In this document: one piece after another, positions 1 through 8,300 of the stretch | Layout: the number at the start of each line of letters is the position of its first letter | How positions within the stretch are numbered: the stretch's first letter is position 1 | From: Phycisphaerae bacterium | GTDB lineage: Bacteria > Planctomycetota > Phycisphaerae > Phycisphaerales > SM1A02 | DNA length: 64,000 nt | NCBI GenBank assembly: GCA_016873315.1 | Contig: VGXL01000003.1 | Coordinates: 1-64,000 of the forward strand | Direction of reading: 5' to 3' | Position numbers and translations under genes: made by a program | The notes under the pieces: model-generated | Told to the model about the DNA's origin: nothing | Database searches by the model: none | What the model saw: only the letters and a program-made list of their open reading frames with translations

Positions 1-2
1 CG

Positions 3-113
3 GCAGTCAACCTGTGGTCACTGACTGGCACTGCGCGCCAGCTTTCCTCGCAGGCTGCGGAACTCGCTCGGCGAGGCATGCCGCGCCCCTTTTCCGCGAC
101 GGCCGCAAGCTGA
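3..113 (+). CDS. possible C-terminal end of a gene entering from the left edge
   Basis: One plus frame is open from the left edge to a TGA at 111-113 and gives 36 residues, including TARQLSSQAAEL, which looks amphipathic. No family can be named from so short a piece. The other plus frames close nearby, and the following 200 bp contain degenerate repeats rather than a clear gene. This may be only a chance open frame. Confidence 0.2.
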   Translation, partial: AVNLWSLTGTARQLSSQAAELARRGMPRPFSATAAS

Positions 114-202
114 GTCGTCGCGCGCTTCGCTCACGCTGAACTCAAGGCTGACTCGTCGCGCGGCTCTTGATCCGCGACGGCCGCAAGACCGAGTCGATCG
201 CG
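92..202. repeat. degenerate repeats in the leftmost non-coding stretch
   Basis: CCGCGACGGCCGCAAG occurs at about 94-109 and again at about 172-187, each followed by a GAGTCG-containing stretch. A third related piece, CTGACTCGTCGCGCG, lies between them. Apart from a weak 24-codon minus ORF and a possible gene end, I see no gene between 1 and 313. Confidence 0.5.
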
Positions 203-216
203 GCGCACTCCATCAT
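142..216 (-). CDS. possible 24-residue small protein
   Basis: On the minus strand an ATGATG at 216-211 opens a 24-codon frame ending in TGA. A good Shine-Dalgarno match, GAGGAG at 230-225, sits 8 nt before the ATG. It lies 97 nt downstream of the 314-664 gene in the same direction, so it could be the last member of that operon. The peptide is basic and has no recognisable motif. It overlaps the degenerate repeats, so it may be spurious; only the ribosome binding site argues for it. Confidence 0.2.
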   Translation of the reverse strand: MMECAAIDSVLRPSRIKSRATSQP

Positions 217-313
217 GCAGAAAACTCCTCGATGACATCACTCCGAAGTCACTTTCGGGGGTCAAGATTGCAGATCCCGCGACGCAATGGATCGCGCGCG
301 CGAGTGTGCGCGG

Positions 314-664
314 TCAGAAGTCGTCGCGATGGCGCCGAATGCGGAAGAGGTTGCGGCCCTCTTCAGGGTCCCACAGGCACCAGCCCATTTCGCCGACGAT
401 CCGCAGCATCACGGGCCACGAGATGGCGTCGTCGCTCACGCGAAGGACAGCGAACTCCAGAATCCCGTCGCCTTCTGGCAGGCTGATCTCGATGCCGGGG
501 CCGTACAGCGTGCAACTTCCGGGCGCATCAGGAGCGGTGTTGAGCTGCGCGAGGCCTCGCAGCACGGCAGTGCGATCGCCGATCGGGGCGCGCGGGATCT
601 CGCCATCGGGATCGAGATCCTCGACATGCTCCGGAAGGCCGTAGACGTAGTACGAGCGCGCCAC
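314..664 (-). CDS. hypothetical protein, 116 aa
   Basis: A 116-residue acidic soluble protein with a GTG start at 664. It begins with ARSYYVYGLPEHVEDLDPDG and contains a Trp/Cys-rich core (VGEMGWCLWDPEEGRNLF). There is no signal peptide or membrane segment, and I do not recognise the family. The frame follows the response-regulator gene at 677-1051 with a 12-nt gap, so the two are probably one operon. A TAGGAT box at 674-679 sits 9 nt before the GTG and could drive it separately, although it overlaps the neighbour's stop codon. Regular protein-like composition supports a real gene. Confidence 0.65.
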   Translation of the reverse strand: MARSYYVYGLPEHVEDLDPDGEIPRAPIGDRTAVLRGLAQLNTAPDAPGSCTLYGPGIEISLPEGDGILEFAVLRVSDDAISWPVMLRIVGEMGWCLWDPEEGRNLFRIRRHRDDF

Positions 665-676
665 GCGATCGTGATC

Positions 677-1051
677 CTATCGGAGCGATTCACACACCGC
701 ATCGACTAAGCGCTCGAGCGGGACGGGCTTGTTGAAGTACGCACTCGCGCCGAGCGCCGTCGCGAATTCCCGGTGTCGTCGCCCTTGATTTGCCGTGACC
801 ATCACGACGGGCGGTCGCGCCGTCGCAGCACCGAGCCGCTCAAGGATCGCCAATCCTGACAACTGCGGCAGCATCATGTCGAGCACCACCGCGTCGATCC
901 CGCCAGATTGGAGCGCGGCCCACGCCTGCGCGCCGTCGCTGGCCCGGACGACGCTGGCCGATTCGGCCTCGAGCGCCAGCACCATGCCAGCCAAGACATC
1001 CGGATCATCATCGACGGCGAGGATGGTCTTGCCTTCAAGACGCCGCTGCAT
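677..1051 (-). CDS. single-domain response regulator (CheY-like receiver)
   Basis: A 124-residue stand-alone receiver domain that would take phosphate from a sensor kinase not present in the window. All key residues are there: the acidic pocket DDD at 14-16, phospho-acceptor D58 in VVLDMMLPQLSG, switch T86 in VMVTAN, and K108 in YFNKPV. There is no output domain, so it acts by protein contact or as a phosphate shuttle. A TAGGAT box at 1058-1063 lies 6 nt upstream of the ATG with no Shine-Dalgarno, which suggests a leaderless transcript. The 314-664 protein follows 12 nt downstream. Confidence 0.93.
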   Translation of the reverse strand: MQRRLEGKTILAVDDDPDVLAGMVLALEAESASVVRASDGAQAWAALQSGGIDAVVLDMMLPQLSGLAILERLGAATARPPVVMVTANQGRRHREFATALGASAYFNKPVPLERLVDAVCESLR

Positions 1052-1080
1052 ACGGGGATCCTAGCGATCGCAGATCAACC

Positions 1081-1250
1081 CGCGCGCAGCGTTCGATGGG
1101 CGTCGGCGTCGTGCCCCTGCGCGCAGCGTTCGATGGGCGTCGGCGTCGTGCCCCCGCGCGCAGCGTTCGATGGGCGTCGGCGTCGTGCCCCCGCGCGCAG
1201 CGTTCGATCGGTGTCGGCGTCGTGCCCCTGCGCTCAGCGTTCGATGGGCG
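1081..1250. repeat. 37-bp tandem array, 4.6 copies
   Basis: The core GCAGCGTTCGATGGGCGTCG recurs with exact 37-bp spacing; a landmark A falls at 1088, 1125, 1162, 1199 and 1236. The first three units are nearly identical, the fourth has GATCGGTG instead of GATGGGCG, and the fifth is truncated at about 1250. The period is not a multiple of three, so it is not a protein repeat. The stop codon and last residues (PPIER) of the LpxL-like gene lie inside the final copy, so the array grew over the 3' end of that gene. A diverged in-frame relative occurs at 6107-6180. Confidence 0.9.
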
Positions 1251-2268
1251 GAAGGGGCAGGGCCAGTTCCGCGAGCAGGGCTTCGGTCATCCAGGGAAGC
1301 GACTGGAGCTTCGCGCGGACGCGATCGGGCAGGGGCTTGCCCTGACGCTCGTGAAGCGGTCGGCTCTTCCAACGGCGGTGCATCCAGAGGTACTGCCAAG
1401 GTGAGCGGCGGATGGCCAGTTCAATGCCGCGATTCACGCGTGCAGCGATGAGGAAAGCAGGGTCGTCGGCAGCGGCCCACTCATGCGGCTCAATCACATC
1501 GTGCACATCGAACTCGTAGTGGAAGCGGTCGCCGCTGCGGTGGGCAGCACCGACCACGATCGGGACCTCGTGCCGCATGGCCAGCAGCGGGATCGACTTG
1601 TAGGTGCTTGCGAGGCGATTGAAGAACGGGACGAACAGGCCGTCGTCACCAGCATTCTGGTCGGCGATGAACCCCACTCGTCCTCGTCGATCGAGAATGT
1701 CCTGCACGACCTCGGTCGCGCCCCACTTGGTCAGGATTCGCATGCCCCGCGCCTCGCGGACGCCGAGGATCCAGCGATTGAGCCAGGGGTTGTCCAACGG
1801 CCGCGCGAGTGCCGTCATGTCGAACCCGAGCATCGTCATGACGAACCCGAGCAGTTCCCAATTGCCGCAGTGCCCCGTGCAGAGAATCACGGGCCGTCGC
1901 TCGAGCAGCAGCCCGAGCGCCCGCTGGAGGAGCGGGTGCGACGGCGCGAACGAGACGTGGCTCGTCCAACTGGTCGGCGTGACCAGGCGCGGCGTGGCCA
2001 CGCTCTCGACCATGAAGAGCTGGAACATCGACTCCAGACTTCGGACGGCGAGGTCGTGACGCTCGCGCTCGTTCAAGTGCGGCATCGCGTGGGCGAGATT
2101 GTCCATCGCGCGTCGACGGTGACGCGCCACCATCGATGCATAGAGCCGACCAAAGCCCGCAGCTGTGCGGAGGTTATCCTCGACCCCGAACGAATGAAGC
2201 AGTCCGAAGCAGGCCCTGAGGGCCGCGTACTGGGCGAAGTGGACGGCTGGCGCGACCGTGGAGGCCAC
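1234..2268 (-). CDS. LpxL/HtrB-type lipid A acyltransferase
   Basis: A 344-residue member of the bacterial lysophospholipid/lipid A acyltransferase family, which transfers a secondary acyl chain to Kdo-lipid A at the inner membrane. The catalytic HX4E motif is H133-C-G-N-W-E138, followed by FIADQN (200-205) and a C-terminal WMHRRWK (295-301), all typical of LpxL/LpxM. The N-terminal part is hydrophobic. It follows the coiled-coil gene by 7 nt, so it is the second gene of that operon. The C-terminus ends inside the 37-bp tandem array. Which acyl chain and position it uses cannot be read from sequence. Confidence 0.92.
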   Translation of the reverse strand: MASTVAPAVHFAQYAALRACFGLLHSFGVEDNLRTAAGFGRLYASMVARHRRRAMDNLAHAMPHLNERERHDLAVRSLESMFQLFMVESVATPRLVTPTSWTSHVSFAPSHPLLQRALGLLLERRPVILCTGHCGNWELLGFVMTMLGFDMTALARPLDNPWLNRWILGVREARGMRILTKWGATEVVQDILDRRGRVGFIADQNAGDDGLFVPFFNRLASTYKSIPLLAMRHEVPIVVGAAHRSGDRFHYEFDVHDVIEPHEWAAADDPAFLIAARVNRGIELAIRRSPWQYLWMHRRWKSRPLHERQGKPLPDRVRAKLQSLPWMTEALLAELALPLPPIER

Positions 2269-2275
2269 GCGGGGC

Positions 2276-3583
2276 TCAGTGCTCCGCGTCGCCGGTCAGC
2301 GTGCGCAGGCGGTTCCAGTTGAGGAGCGGGATCCGAGCGTCGGTCGCGCGCTCAACGAGCTCGAGATAGCTCGCCCGTCGCTCGCGCGCCTGGCTCACAG
2401 CCTCGATTTCCTCGATGGATGCATCGTCGCTCAACGAGCCGCGTGGCTCGCTCGGTTCGACGCCCACGAGCACGAAGTCGACATCGCCGGGGAGTTGGTC
2501 GCCCTCAGCCACGACGCCGCCCCAATCGCGAATGCGCTGGATCACGAACGCCTTCTCTTCGGCGCTGGTGCGGCCGTCGCCGTTGGTGTCGAACTCACCG
2601 TAGAGGAAGAAGCGGTAGGTGTAGTCGGGGCTGTAGATCGCGTTGACGAGGACATCGTCCTTGACCGGCGGGCTCGCGCCGCGCTGCTGGCGGATGACGC
2701 GGGCGGTGCTGGTGGTTTCGTCGACCTTGAGCACCTCGATGCTGGCCTTGCCCGGGAGGATCGCGCCGGTGGCGGGATCGACGCCTGCTGCAACTGCATC
2801 GGCGTAGACCTCGAAGGTCATGCCAGGACGGATGCGGTGCTTGCGGCCAAGGTCGATGTACACGCGGCCTTCAGCGTTCGAGGACAGCACATGACCATCG
2901 ACGAGCGCCGCCGAATTCTTCGGCTGCACGCGGAAGCGATCCACCTGGCGTTGCAGGTCGCCGGCGCGCGAGACCAGCGAGTTCTTCTCGTCAGCGAGCG
3001 CTTCGAGTTGTCCCTGCAGTTCTTCTTCGCGGGCGCGTCCTGCACTGGCGACTTCATCACGAGCGCTGGCGAGCTGGCTCTTGAGTTGATCGAGTTCGGT
3101 CTGCGTCTTGGCGATCGCTTCCTCGCGTTGGGCGAACTCGGGCCCCTTGGCTTCGAGCGCCTCGTCGTAGGCCTGCTTTGCTTCGTCGATGCGACGGATG
3201 GCAACGGACAGGTCGGACTCGGCCTTCTTGGTCGCCTCTCGTGCTGCATCCAAGTCCTTGCGCAGCTTGGTCGCGTCGCTTCGGGCCTTGTCGAGCATGG
3301 ACTTGACGATGTCATTCTCGCCCGCGCCAAACTCCTGACGCAGTTCCTCGAGCGACGCATCGGTTCGCCCAACCATCAGCGCCACAGCTTGTCCAAGGCG
3401 CTGCGTGGCTTCGTCGGCCTTGCGGTCCGATTCCGACTGACCACCGCGGGCTGCATCGGCGACCTTGCGGGCGTCGTCGTACTTGGACCACAGGACGATG
3501 CTCGCCACCAGCAGCGCCACCGTCGCGAGAACAAAGATGACCAAGCCAATGACGGTGCCGTTGCTGCCGGAGCGCGATGCCAT
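2276..3583 (-). CDS. membrane-anchored coiled-coil protein, unknown function
   Basis: 435 residues: one transmembrane helix (about 10-31), a long charged coiled coil (about 45-220, rich in A/E/K/R/D heptads), then a C-terminal region beginning with a small beta-rich segment (VDGHVLSSNAEGRVYIDLG). A single EF-hand-like loop, DTNGDGRTSAEE, lies near residue 335, and the C-terminus ends in IPLLNWNRLRTLTG. The arrangement suggests a cytoplasmic or periplasmic stalk anchored in the inner membrane. I cannot name a family. It leads an operon with the LpxL-like gene, hinting at an envelope role. GAGG about 10 nt before the ATG is a plausible ribosome binding site. Confidence 0.82.
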   Translation of the reverse strand: MASRSGSNGTVIGLVIFVLATVALLVASIVLWSKYDDARKVADAARGGQSESDRKADEATQRLGQAVALMVGRTDASLEELRQEFGAGENDIVKSMLDKARSDATKLRKDLDAAREATKKAESDLSVAIRRIDEAKQAYDEALEAKGPEFAQREEAIAKTQTELDQLKSQLASARDEVASAGRAREEELQGQLEALADEKNSLVSRAGDLQRQVDRFRVQPKNSAALVDGHVLSSNAEGRVYIDLGRKHRIRPGMTFEVYADAVAAGVDPATGAILPGKASIEVLKVDETTSTARVIRQQRGASPPVKDDVLVNAIYSPDYTYRFFLYGEFDTNGDGRTSAEEKAFVIQRIRDWGGVVAEGDQLPGDVDFVLVGVEPSEPRGSLSDDASIEEIEAVSQARERRASYLELVERATDARIPLLNWNRLRTLTGDAEH

Positions 3584-3606
3584 AGGGAGCTACCTCGTGG
3601 GGGGCA

Positions 3607-3627
3607 GGGGTGGCGAAAGGCCACCCC
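3607..3627. other. perfect 8-bp hairpin in the leader of the coiled-coil gene
   Basis: GGGGTGGC at 3607-3614 and GCCACCCC at 3620-3627 form a perfect stem with a 5-nt loop. On the minus strand it would fall right at the 5' end of the transcript expected from the promoter at 3637-3666, about 25 nt before the start codon. It could stabilise the mRNA or hinder translation. No U tract follows, so I do not call it a terminator. Confidence 0.55.
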
Positions 3628-3636
3628 GAGACCCGG

Positions 3637-3666
3637 AGTGTCGCGCATGGAGGGGGCATGCGTCAA
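3637..3666 (-). promoter_or_regulatory. promoter for the coiled-coil/lpxL operon
   Basis: On the minus strand TTGACG (3666-3661) matches the -35 consensus at 5 of 6 bases. It is followed after 18 bp by GACACT (3642-3637), a weaker -10. Transcription would begin near 3630, giving a leader of about 47 nt. Confidence 0.45.
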
Positions 3667-3724
3667 GCGGATCGGTGGTCCGATCACCATGTGGCGGGGC
3701 GGGAGCGCCGGGTGGGCAGGTGGG

Positions 3725-3753
3725 TTGCGCCGAAGCCGCCTTGCCGCCATAAT
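3725..3753 (+). promoter_or_regulatory. rpsT promoter
   Basis: TTGCGC at 3725-3730 and CATAAT at 3748-3753 are separated by exactly 17 bp. The predicted start near 3760 gives a leader of about 30 nt containing the rpsT Shine-Dalgarno site, so this is a conventional led transcript. Confidence 0.55.
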
Positions 3754-3789
3754 GCCGGATCCCCCGCAGTCAGCAGAGGAACCACACCA

Positions 3790-4062
3790 GTGCCCAACAC
3801 CGCATCGGCCAAGAAGCGAGTTCGACAGACCGAAGAACGCAACGCCCGCAATCGCTGGCGCCGCACCCGCGTGAAGGATGCCGTCAAGGCGTTCAACACC
3901 GCCGTGCTGGCTGGTGACAGCAAGGCTGCCGCCGAGGCCTACAACCAGGTCGCGAGCCTGATGGACAAGTTCTCGCACACCCCGACCATGCACAAGAACA
4001 CGGCGGCCCGTCGCAAGAGCCGCCTTGCCAAGCGCCTGGCCGGTCTCACGGCAAAGAAGTGA
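3790..4062 (+). CDS. rpsT: 30S ribosomal protein S20
   Basis: A 90-residue basic protein that binds 16S rRNA in the small subunit. It opens PNTASAKKRVRQTEERNARN, the usual S20 N-terminus (protein beginning A/PNxxSAKKRxRQ), and ends SRLAKRLAGLTAKK. The GTG at 3790 is chosen because it begins exactly where the family begins and AGAGGA lies 9 nt upstream. A longer frame runs further upstream but has no homology. The CPBP protease gene follows 3 nt after the stop, so the two are likely co-transcribed. Confidence 0.96.
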   Translation: MPNTASAKKRVRQTEERNARNRWRRTRVKDAVKAFNTAVLAGDSKAAAEAYNQVASLMDKFSHTPTMHKNTAARRKSRLAKRLAGLTAKK

Positions 4063-4065
4063 GCC

Positions 4066-4863
4066 GTGGCGGCCCGGACGCCGCGAACACGAACCAAGAC
4101 CCGAGCGGCCCGGCCTGACGCCGGGCCGTTGTCCTATTGGGAGCGATCCAAGCGCCCATTGGACATCTTGGCACTTCTTGTTCCGCTGATCGTGCTCTAC
4201 GAGATCGGCCTGGTGCGGTGGCTCGCCACTGCGCAGGGCGTGCAAACCAACGACGCGCACCGAGCGCTGGTCCACCTGTTCGAGTCCTTCGGGATCGACC
4301 CGACGCGACTCGGACTGCCGGTGCTCAGCCTTCCTGCGGTGGCCATGTTGGTGGTGCTGCTCGTGCTGCACATGCTCTCGCGCAAGCCGTGGACGATCGA
4401 TGTGCCGACGGTCGCTGGCATGGTGGTCGAGGGCGCGCTCGCCGGACTTCCGCTCTATGTCCTGGTGCGCGCAGTCATGGGTGTGGCAACGATGGCCACC
4501 ACCGCGTCGCCGGGTGCCTGGCTTGGGGACCGCATCCTGATTTCCATCGGAGCAGGGCTTTACGAGGAATTCATTTTCCGCATGGTGGCGCTGCTGCTGT
4601 TGCACTCGATCCTGTCGGACCTCATCCGCATCAAGGAACCGTGGGCGACCTGGGTCGCGGTCGTGCTGGCTGCGTTGGCGTTCGCGGCGTACCACCCGCT
4701 GCGGGGCGCGACGGGCGCGATCGAGTGGCCGGTGTTCGCGTCGCTCTTCGTGGCCGGGCTCTATTTCGGCGGGCTGTATGTGGTGCGCGGATTCGGGATC
4801 GCGGTCGCCGCACACGCGTCGTATGACATCGTTGTGGCGGCGGTTTCGCAGCCTGTGGGATAG
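4066..4863 (+). CDS. CPBP-family intramembrane metalloprotease (CAAX/Abi)
   Basis: 265 residues with about six to seven hydrophobic segments. The three family motifs are present: E167-E168-x3-R172 (EEFIFR), H210 in FAAYHP, and H250-x3 (HASYD), which bind metal within the membrane. These proteases cleave substrates inside the bilayer; the substrate here is unknown. A GTG start at 4066 lies 3 nt after rpsT. The TAG stop is part of the TAGCAT box in front of kdsC. Confidence 0.9.
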   Translation: MAARTPRTRTKTRAARPDAGPLSYWERSKRPLDILALLVPLIVLYEIGLVRWLATAQGVQTNDAHRALVHLFESFGIDPTRLGLPVLSLPAVAMLVVLLVLHMLSRKPWTIDVPTVAGMVVEGALAGLPLYVLVRAVMGVATMATTASPGAWLGDRILISIGAGLYEEFIFRMVALLLLHSILSDLIRIKEPWATWVAVVLAALAFAAYHPLRGATGAIEWPVFASLFVAGLYFGGLYVVRGFGIAVAAHASYDIVVAAVSQPVG

Positions 4864-4866
4864 CAT
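4861..4866 (+). promoter_or_regulatory. TAGCAT -10-like box for kdsC
   Basis: The box starts with the stop codon of the CPBP gene and ends 8 nt before the kdsC ATG, where no Shine-Dalgarno is visible. It is one of the leaderless-type boxes listed in the findings. Confidence 0.4.
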
Positions 4867-4874
4867 CGGCCGCC

Positions 4875-5387
4875 ATGTCCGATGCGCGCTCCGTTCGTCT
4901 GCTCGTGCTCGATGTCGATGGCGTCCTGACCGATGCCGGCATCATCTATTCCGAGGATGGTGTGGAGCACAAGCGCTTCTGCGCGCGTGATGGAGCTGGC
5001 ATCGTTGCGTGGCGCCGTCTGGGCAATCGCGTGGCGATCTTGTCGGGGCGAACCTCGTCGACCGTCGAACGACGCGCACGCGAACTCGGTATCGAAGTTG
5101 TGGTGCAAGGATCGAAGGACAAGCTCGCTGACCTGCGCACGGTCGTCGATCGCTGCGGATGCTCGCTCGACGAAACCGCGATGATGGGCGACGACTGGCC
5201 GGACTTGCCGGCGATGATGGCGTGCCACTACCGGATCACGGTCTCCGATGCCTGCCAGGATGTTCGCAGCATCGCTGACTTTGTCGCGCGTCATCGTGGA
5301 GGACATGGTGCCGTGCGCGAGGCGATCGAACACCTGCTGCAGGAGCAGGGGCGCCTTGCGGAGGCTCAATCGTGCTTCGCGGCCTGA
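4875..5387 (+). CDS. kdsC: 3-deoxy-D-manno-octulosonate 8-phosphate phosphatase (KdsC)
   Basis: A 170-residue HAD phosphatase without a cap domain, hydrolysing Kdo-8-phosphate to Kdo for lipopolysaccharide. The nucleophile motif is D13-V-D15-G-V-L-T-D; ILSGRTSS (55-62) is motif II, K83 motif III, and MGDDWPDLPAM (104-114) motif IV. The C-terminal RGGHGAVREA tail is characteristic of KdsC. Its last 16 nt overlap the start of the LptC/OstA-like gene, recalling the kdsC-lptC-lptA order of Proteobacteria. KdsD, the step before last in the pathway, is encoded at 31727-32725. Confidence 0.92.
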   Translation: MSDARSVRLLVLDVDGVLTDAGIIYSEDGVEHKRFCARDGAGIVAWRRLGNRVAILSGRTSSTVERRARELGIEVVVQGSKDKLADLRTVVDRCGCSLDETAMMGDDWPDLPAMMACHYRITVSDACQDVRSIADFVARHRGGHGAVREAIEHLLQEQGRLAEAQSCFAA

Positions 5388-8300
5388 CGCCGTCGCGCCT
5401 GATCTTGTTGGGCTCGGCGCTCCTGATCAGCGCAGGACTCTTGGTGTTGGCGGCGGGGAGCGACCGCGGCATTCCGCGTGGCGCACCGCGCCGCATCAAG
5501 GATCCCTCGACGCTTGCTCCTCCGGCCTCGCTCGGCGACGACGAAGCATCGCGTGCCGGTTCTCCTGCCGACATGCGCGGTGGCATGCAGCTCGATGCCG
5601 GCGCGTGGGTCCAGGTCGCGGGACCAGACGGTCGGGTCAAGCAGCGCTACACGGCGGATCGCATCGATCCACGCCCGGGTCAATGGCTTGAGATGGTGCA
5701 GCCGCGTGCGGTCATGCACAGTCCGAACGGACGCATCGTTGCGCTGCGCGGCGATCGTGGGCGTGCGCATGTGCCGTCCAAGGCCCTGGAGCATGGCCAC
5801 TTCGAGGGCAATGTCGTGGTCAGCGTCTGGATGCCTGATGACGAGGGGCACAGCCGCGACATCACGACCGAGGATCCCAGCGTCGTCGTGCTCGCGCACG
5901 AGGCGACATTTGATGCGATCCGCAATCGCATCGATGCGCCTGGTGAAGTGAAGATCACGAGCGACACCCTGCAGTTCACGGGCGACACGCTCGAACTGGT
6001 GCTCTCGCCCGATGGGCGGTCGATCGAACTGCTGTCGATCCGGCGGCCGTTGTCGCCGCTGGTGATCACGCGCTTGCCTGGGAGCAAGGCCGCGTCCGCG
6101 CCTGTGCCCATCGAGCGCGGCGTGGCGCAGCCGACGACGCTCACGCCCATCGAGCGCGGCGTGGCGCATGGCGGCACGCATCTGCCCGTCGTTCATCGTT
6201 CGAGCGCTCCGCCCGAGCCTGATCGCGCCAGTCGGCCGTATCGACTGCAGCTTCGCGATGCGGTGCACATCACGCGCGAACGGGGCGGACAGGCGAGCTC
6301 GATGACCGGTGACCAATTGGTCGCGTACTTCCATCTTGAGGAAGGCCGAACGAGTGACCCGCTCGTCGATGCCTCGGGTCGCTCATCCGATTTCGATGTC
6401 GTTGCGGAGCACCTGTCGGGACGGGGGAACGCCACTCCTGTGCGCGATCACGCGGTTCCGGGATCAATCCCTGCGTTCGTCGCGTCGCAGGTGTTCGCGG
6501 CCGTGCCATCGCCATCAGGCACCATGACTGCGAACGAGGATGCTGAGCGCGTCGTCGTGCGCTTCGCCGGACCATTGGTCATGCGCCCAGCGGTTGCGGA
6601 CGAGCATCCTCCCGCTGACGATCACATGCGGATCGAACTCGACGGTCGTCCCGTCGAACTGGCCGACCTGCCGATGGCGCTCCGCGCTCCCGATGTGACC
6701 GTGGACATGGTGCGGACGACCGACGGCGACCAGCCCGAGCGAGTGCTCGCGACCGGTGGCGCACGAGCCACCGACGGCACCCGCGTGATCGAGGCGTCGA
6801 CGATGGACATCCTGCTCGATGGTCAGGCTGGCGGCAGCGAACCGCGCAGGGCCGTGCTCACCAATGGTGTGCGGCTTTCTGATCGCGAGCGGTTGGCCAG
6901 CGCGCAGTCAGCCGACATTCGATTCACGCGTGGCAGCGATGGCAAGGCGCAGCCACGGCGCGCCGAACTGCGTGGCGGCGTGACGATGATCGAAGGGACA
7001 CGGACGGTCGGCGCAGGTGAACTTGATCTGGACTTCGTCGAAGTGGATGGCGCGGCCCAACCGGTTCGGGCGCGCCTTCGCACCGAAGTCCGCATCGCCG
7101 ACGCGATGCAGGTGCTCTGGGCGAAGGAAGTCGACTGCGCGTTCGGGCCACTCGATGGTTCAACGGGCCATCAGCTCACGCAGGCCGACGCTTCATCGAC
7201 GGTGCAGCTGCAGGTCAAGGATGGTGCGCGCGTCTTTGCAGACTCGCTGCAGGCCGATCTGGTGCGGCGGCAAGCGCTGCTGCGCGGTCCCGGATTGCAG
7301 GTGGTGCGCGGCCCCGTGCGCGTGGACCAGATCTCGTCGCTTCGCGTGGATGAACGGGAGCGATCCGCGCGAGTGGACGGCCCCGGGCGAGCGCAGGGAT
7401 TTGAGCGACCGATCCTCGCCGATGCACAGGCATCGGCGAAGGCCAAGGCACCCAAGGAGCCCACGCTTCGCAAGCAATTCGAGGCCACTTGGCAAGAGCA
7501 GATGGCCTTTCAGGAGCGCGAGGCCGATGGTGCGGTCCTCGAACTGCGAGGCGCAGTCGCCATGCGCGCGGAGCCGGAACCCGGCGAGATCGATTTGCTC
7601 GATGCGCGCTCGGTGACGGTCGAGTTCCTGCCCAAGAGTGCGCCGAACGAAACTCCATCGGCGGGTGCGAAGGCTGATGCATCGACGACGGAGTCCGCAG
7701 CTGGCGGCAAGGACCTGCGCGTGAGCAAGGTCATCGCAGTCGGTGACGCGCAGGTGCAGAACCAAGTGTGGACGATGAGCAATGGTCGGCGATCCGGCGA
7801 CCCGCGACTGGTCAAGGTGCAGGGCGATCGCCTGGAGTTCGACTTGGTCCGCAGTGAGGTGTCCGCGCCCGGTGTGGGCTCGGTGCTCGTGAACAATCCC
7901 TCGGCAGCTGGCGCGCGCGCAGCGAGCTTCGTCGGACCGGGGCATGAGGGTGTCACGCGTTTCCGCTTCGCCGACGGGATGCAGATCAAGCAGCTCGGCG
8001 GCGATCTCCACCGAATGAGCATGCGCAAGTCGGTCGAGGTGGCGCATGCGGGGCCGCGCGAAGGAGACCACTTCACCTTGACCTGCGATGCGCTGGACGC
8101 GGACCTCTTCCGTCCCACGGCGGCCGAGGCCGCCAAGGATGAAGTGATCGGATTCGGCGGGGCCGCCGAGATCCGCACGCTGTTGGCGCAGGGCGCGGTC
8201 TTCGTGCGCACCTCGCAGTTCGAATGCGAGTGCGAGTCCTTCGACTACGACGCCCAGAAGCAGGTCGCCGTGATGCGGGCTGCGCCGGGGCGGCTGGTTG

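Noticed and set aside
42-49. RNase P-like GAGGAAAG on the minus strand
   Set aside because: The following bases do not continue the conserved GAGGAAAGUCC pattern, and the edge cuts the region; too little to call.
1081-1250. CRISPR array
   Set aside because: Units are contiguous with no unique spacers; a plain tandem repeat.
2258-3874. 538-codon plus frame opposite the coiled-coil gene
   Set aside because: The minus frame has a membrane helix, heptads and a promoter; the plus frame overlaps rpsT in another phase and has no motif.
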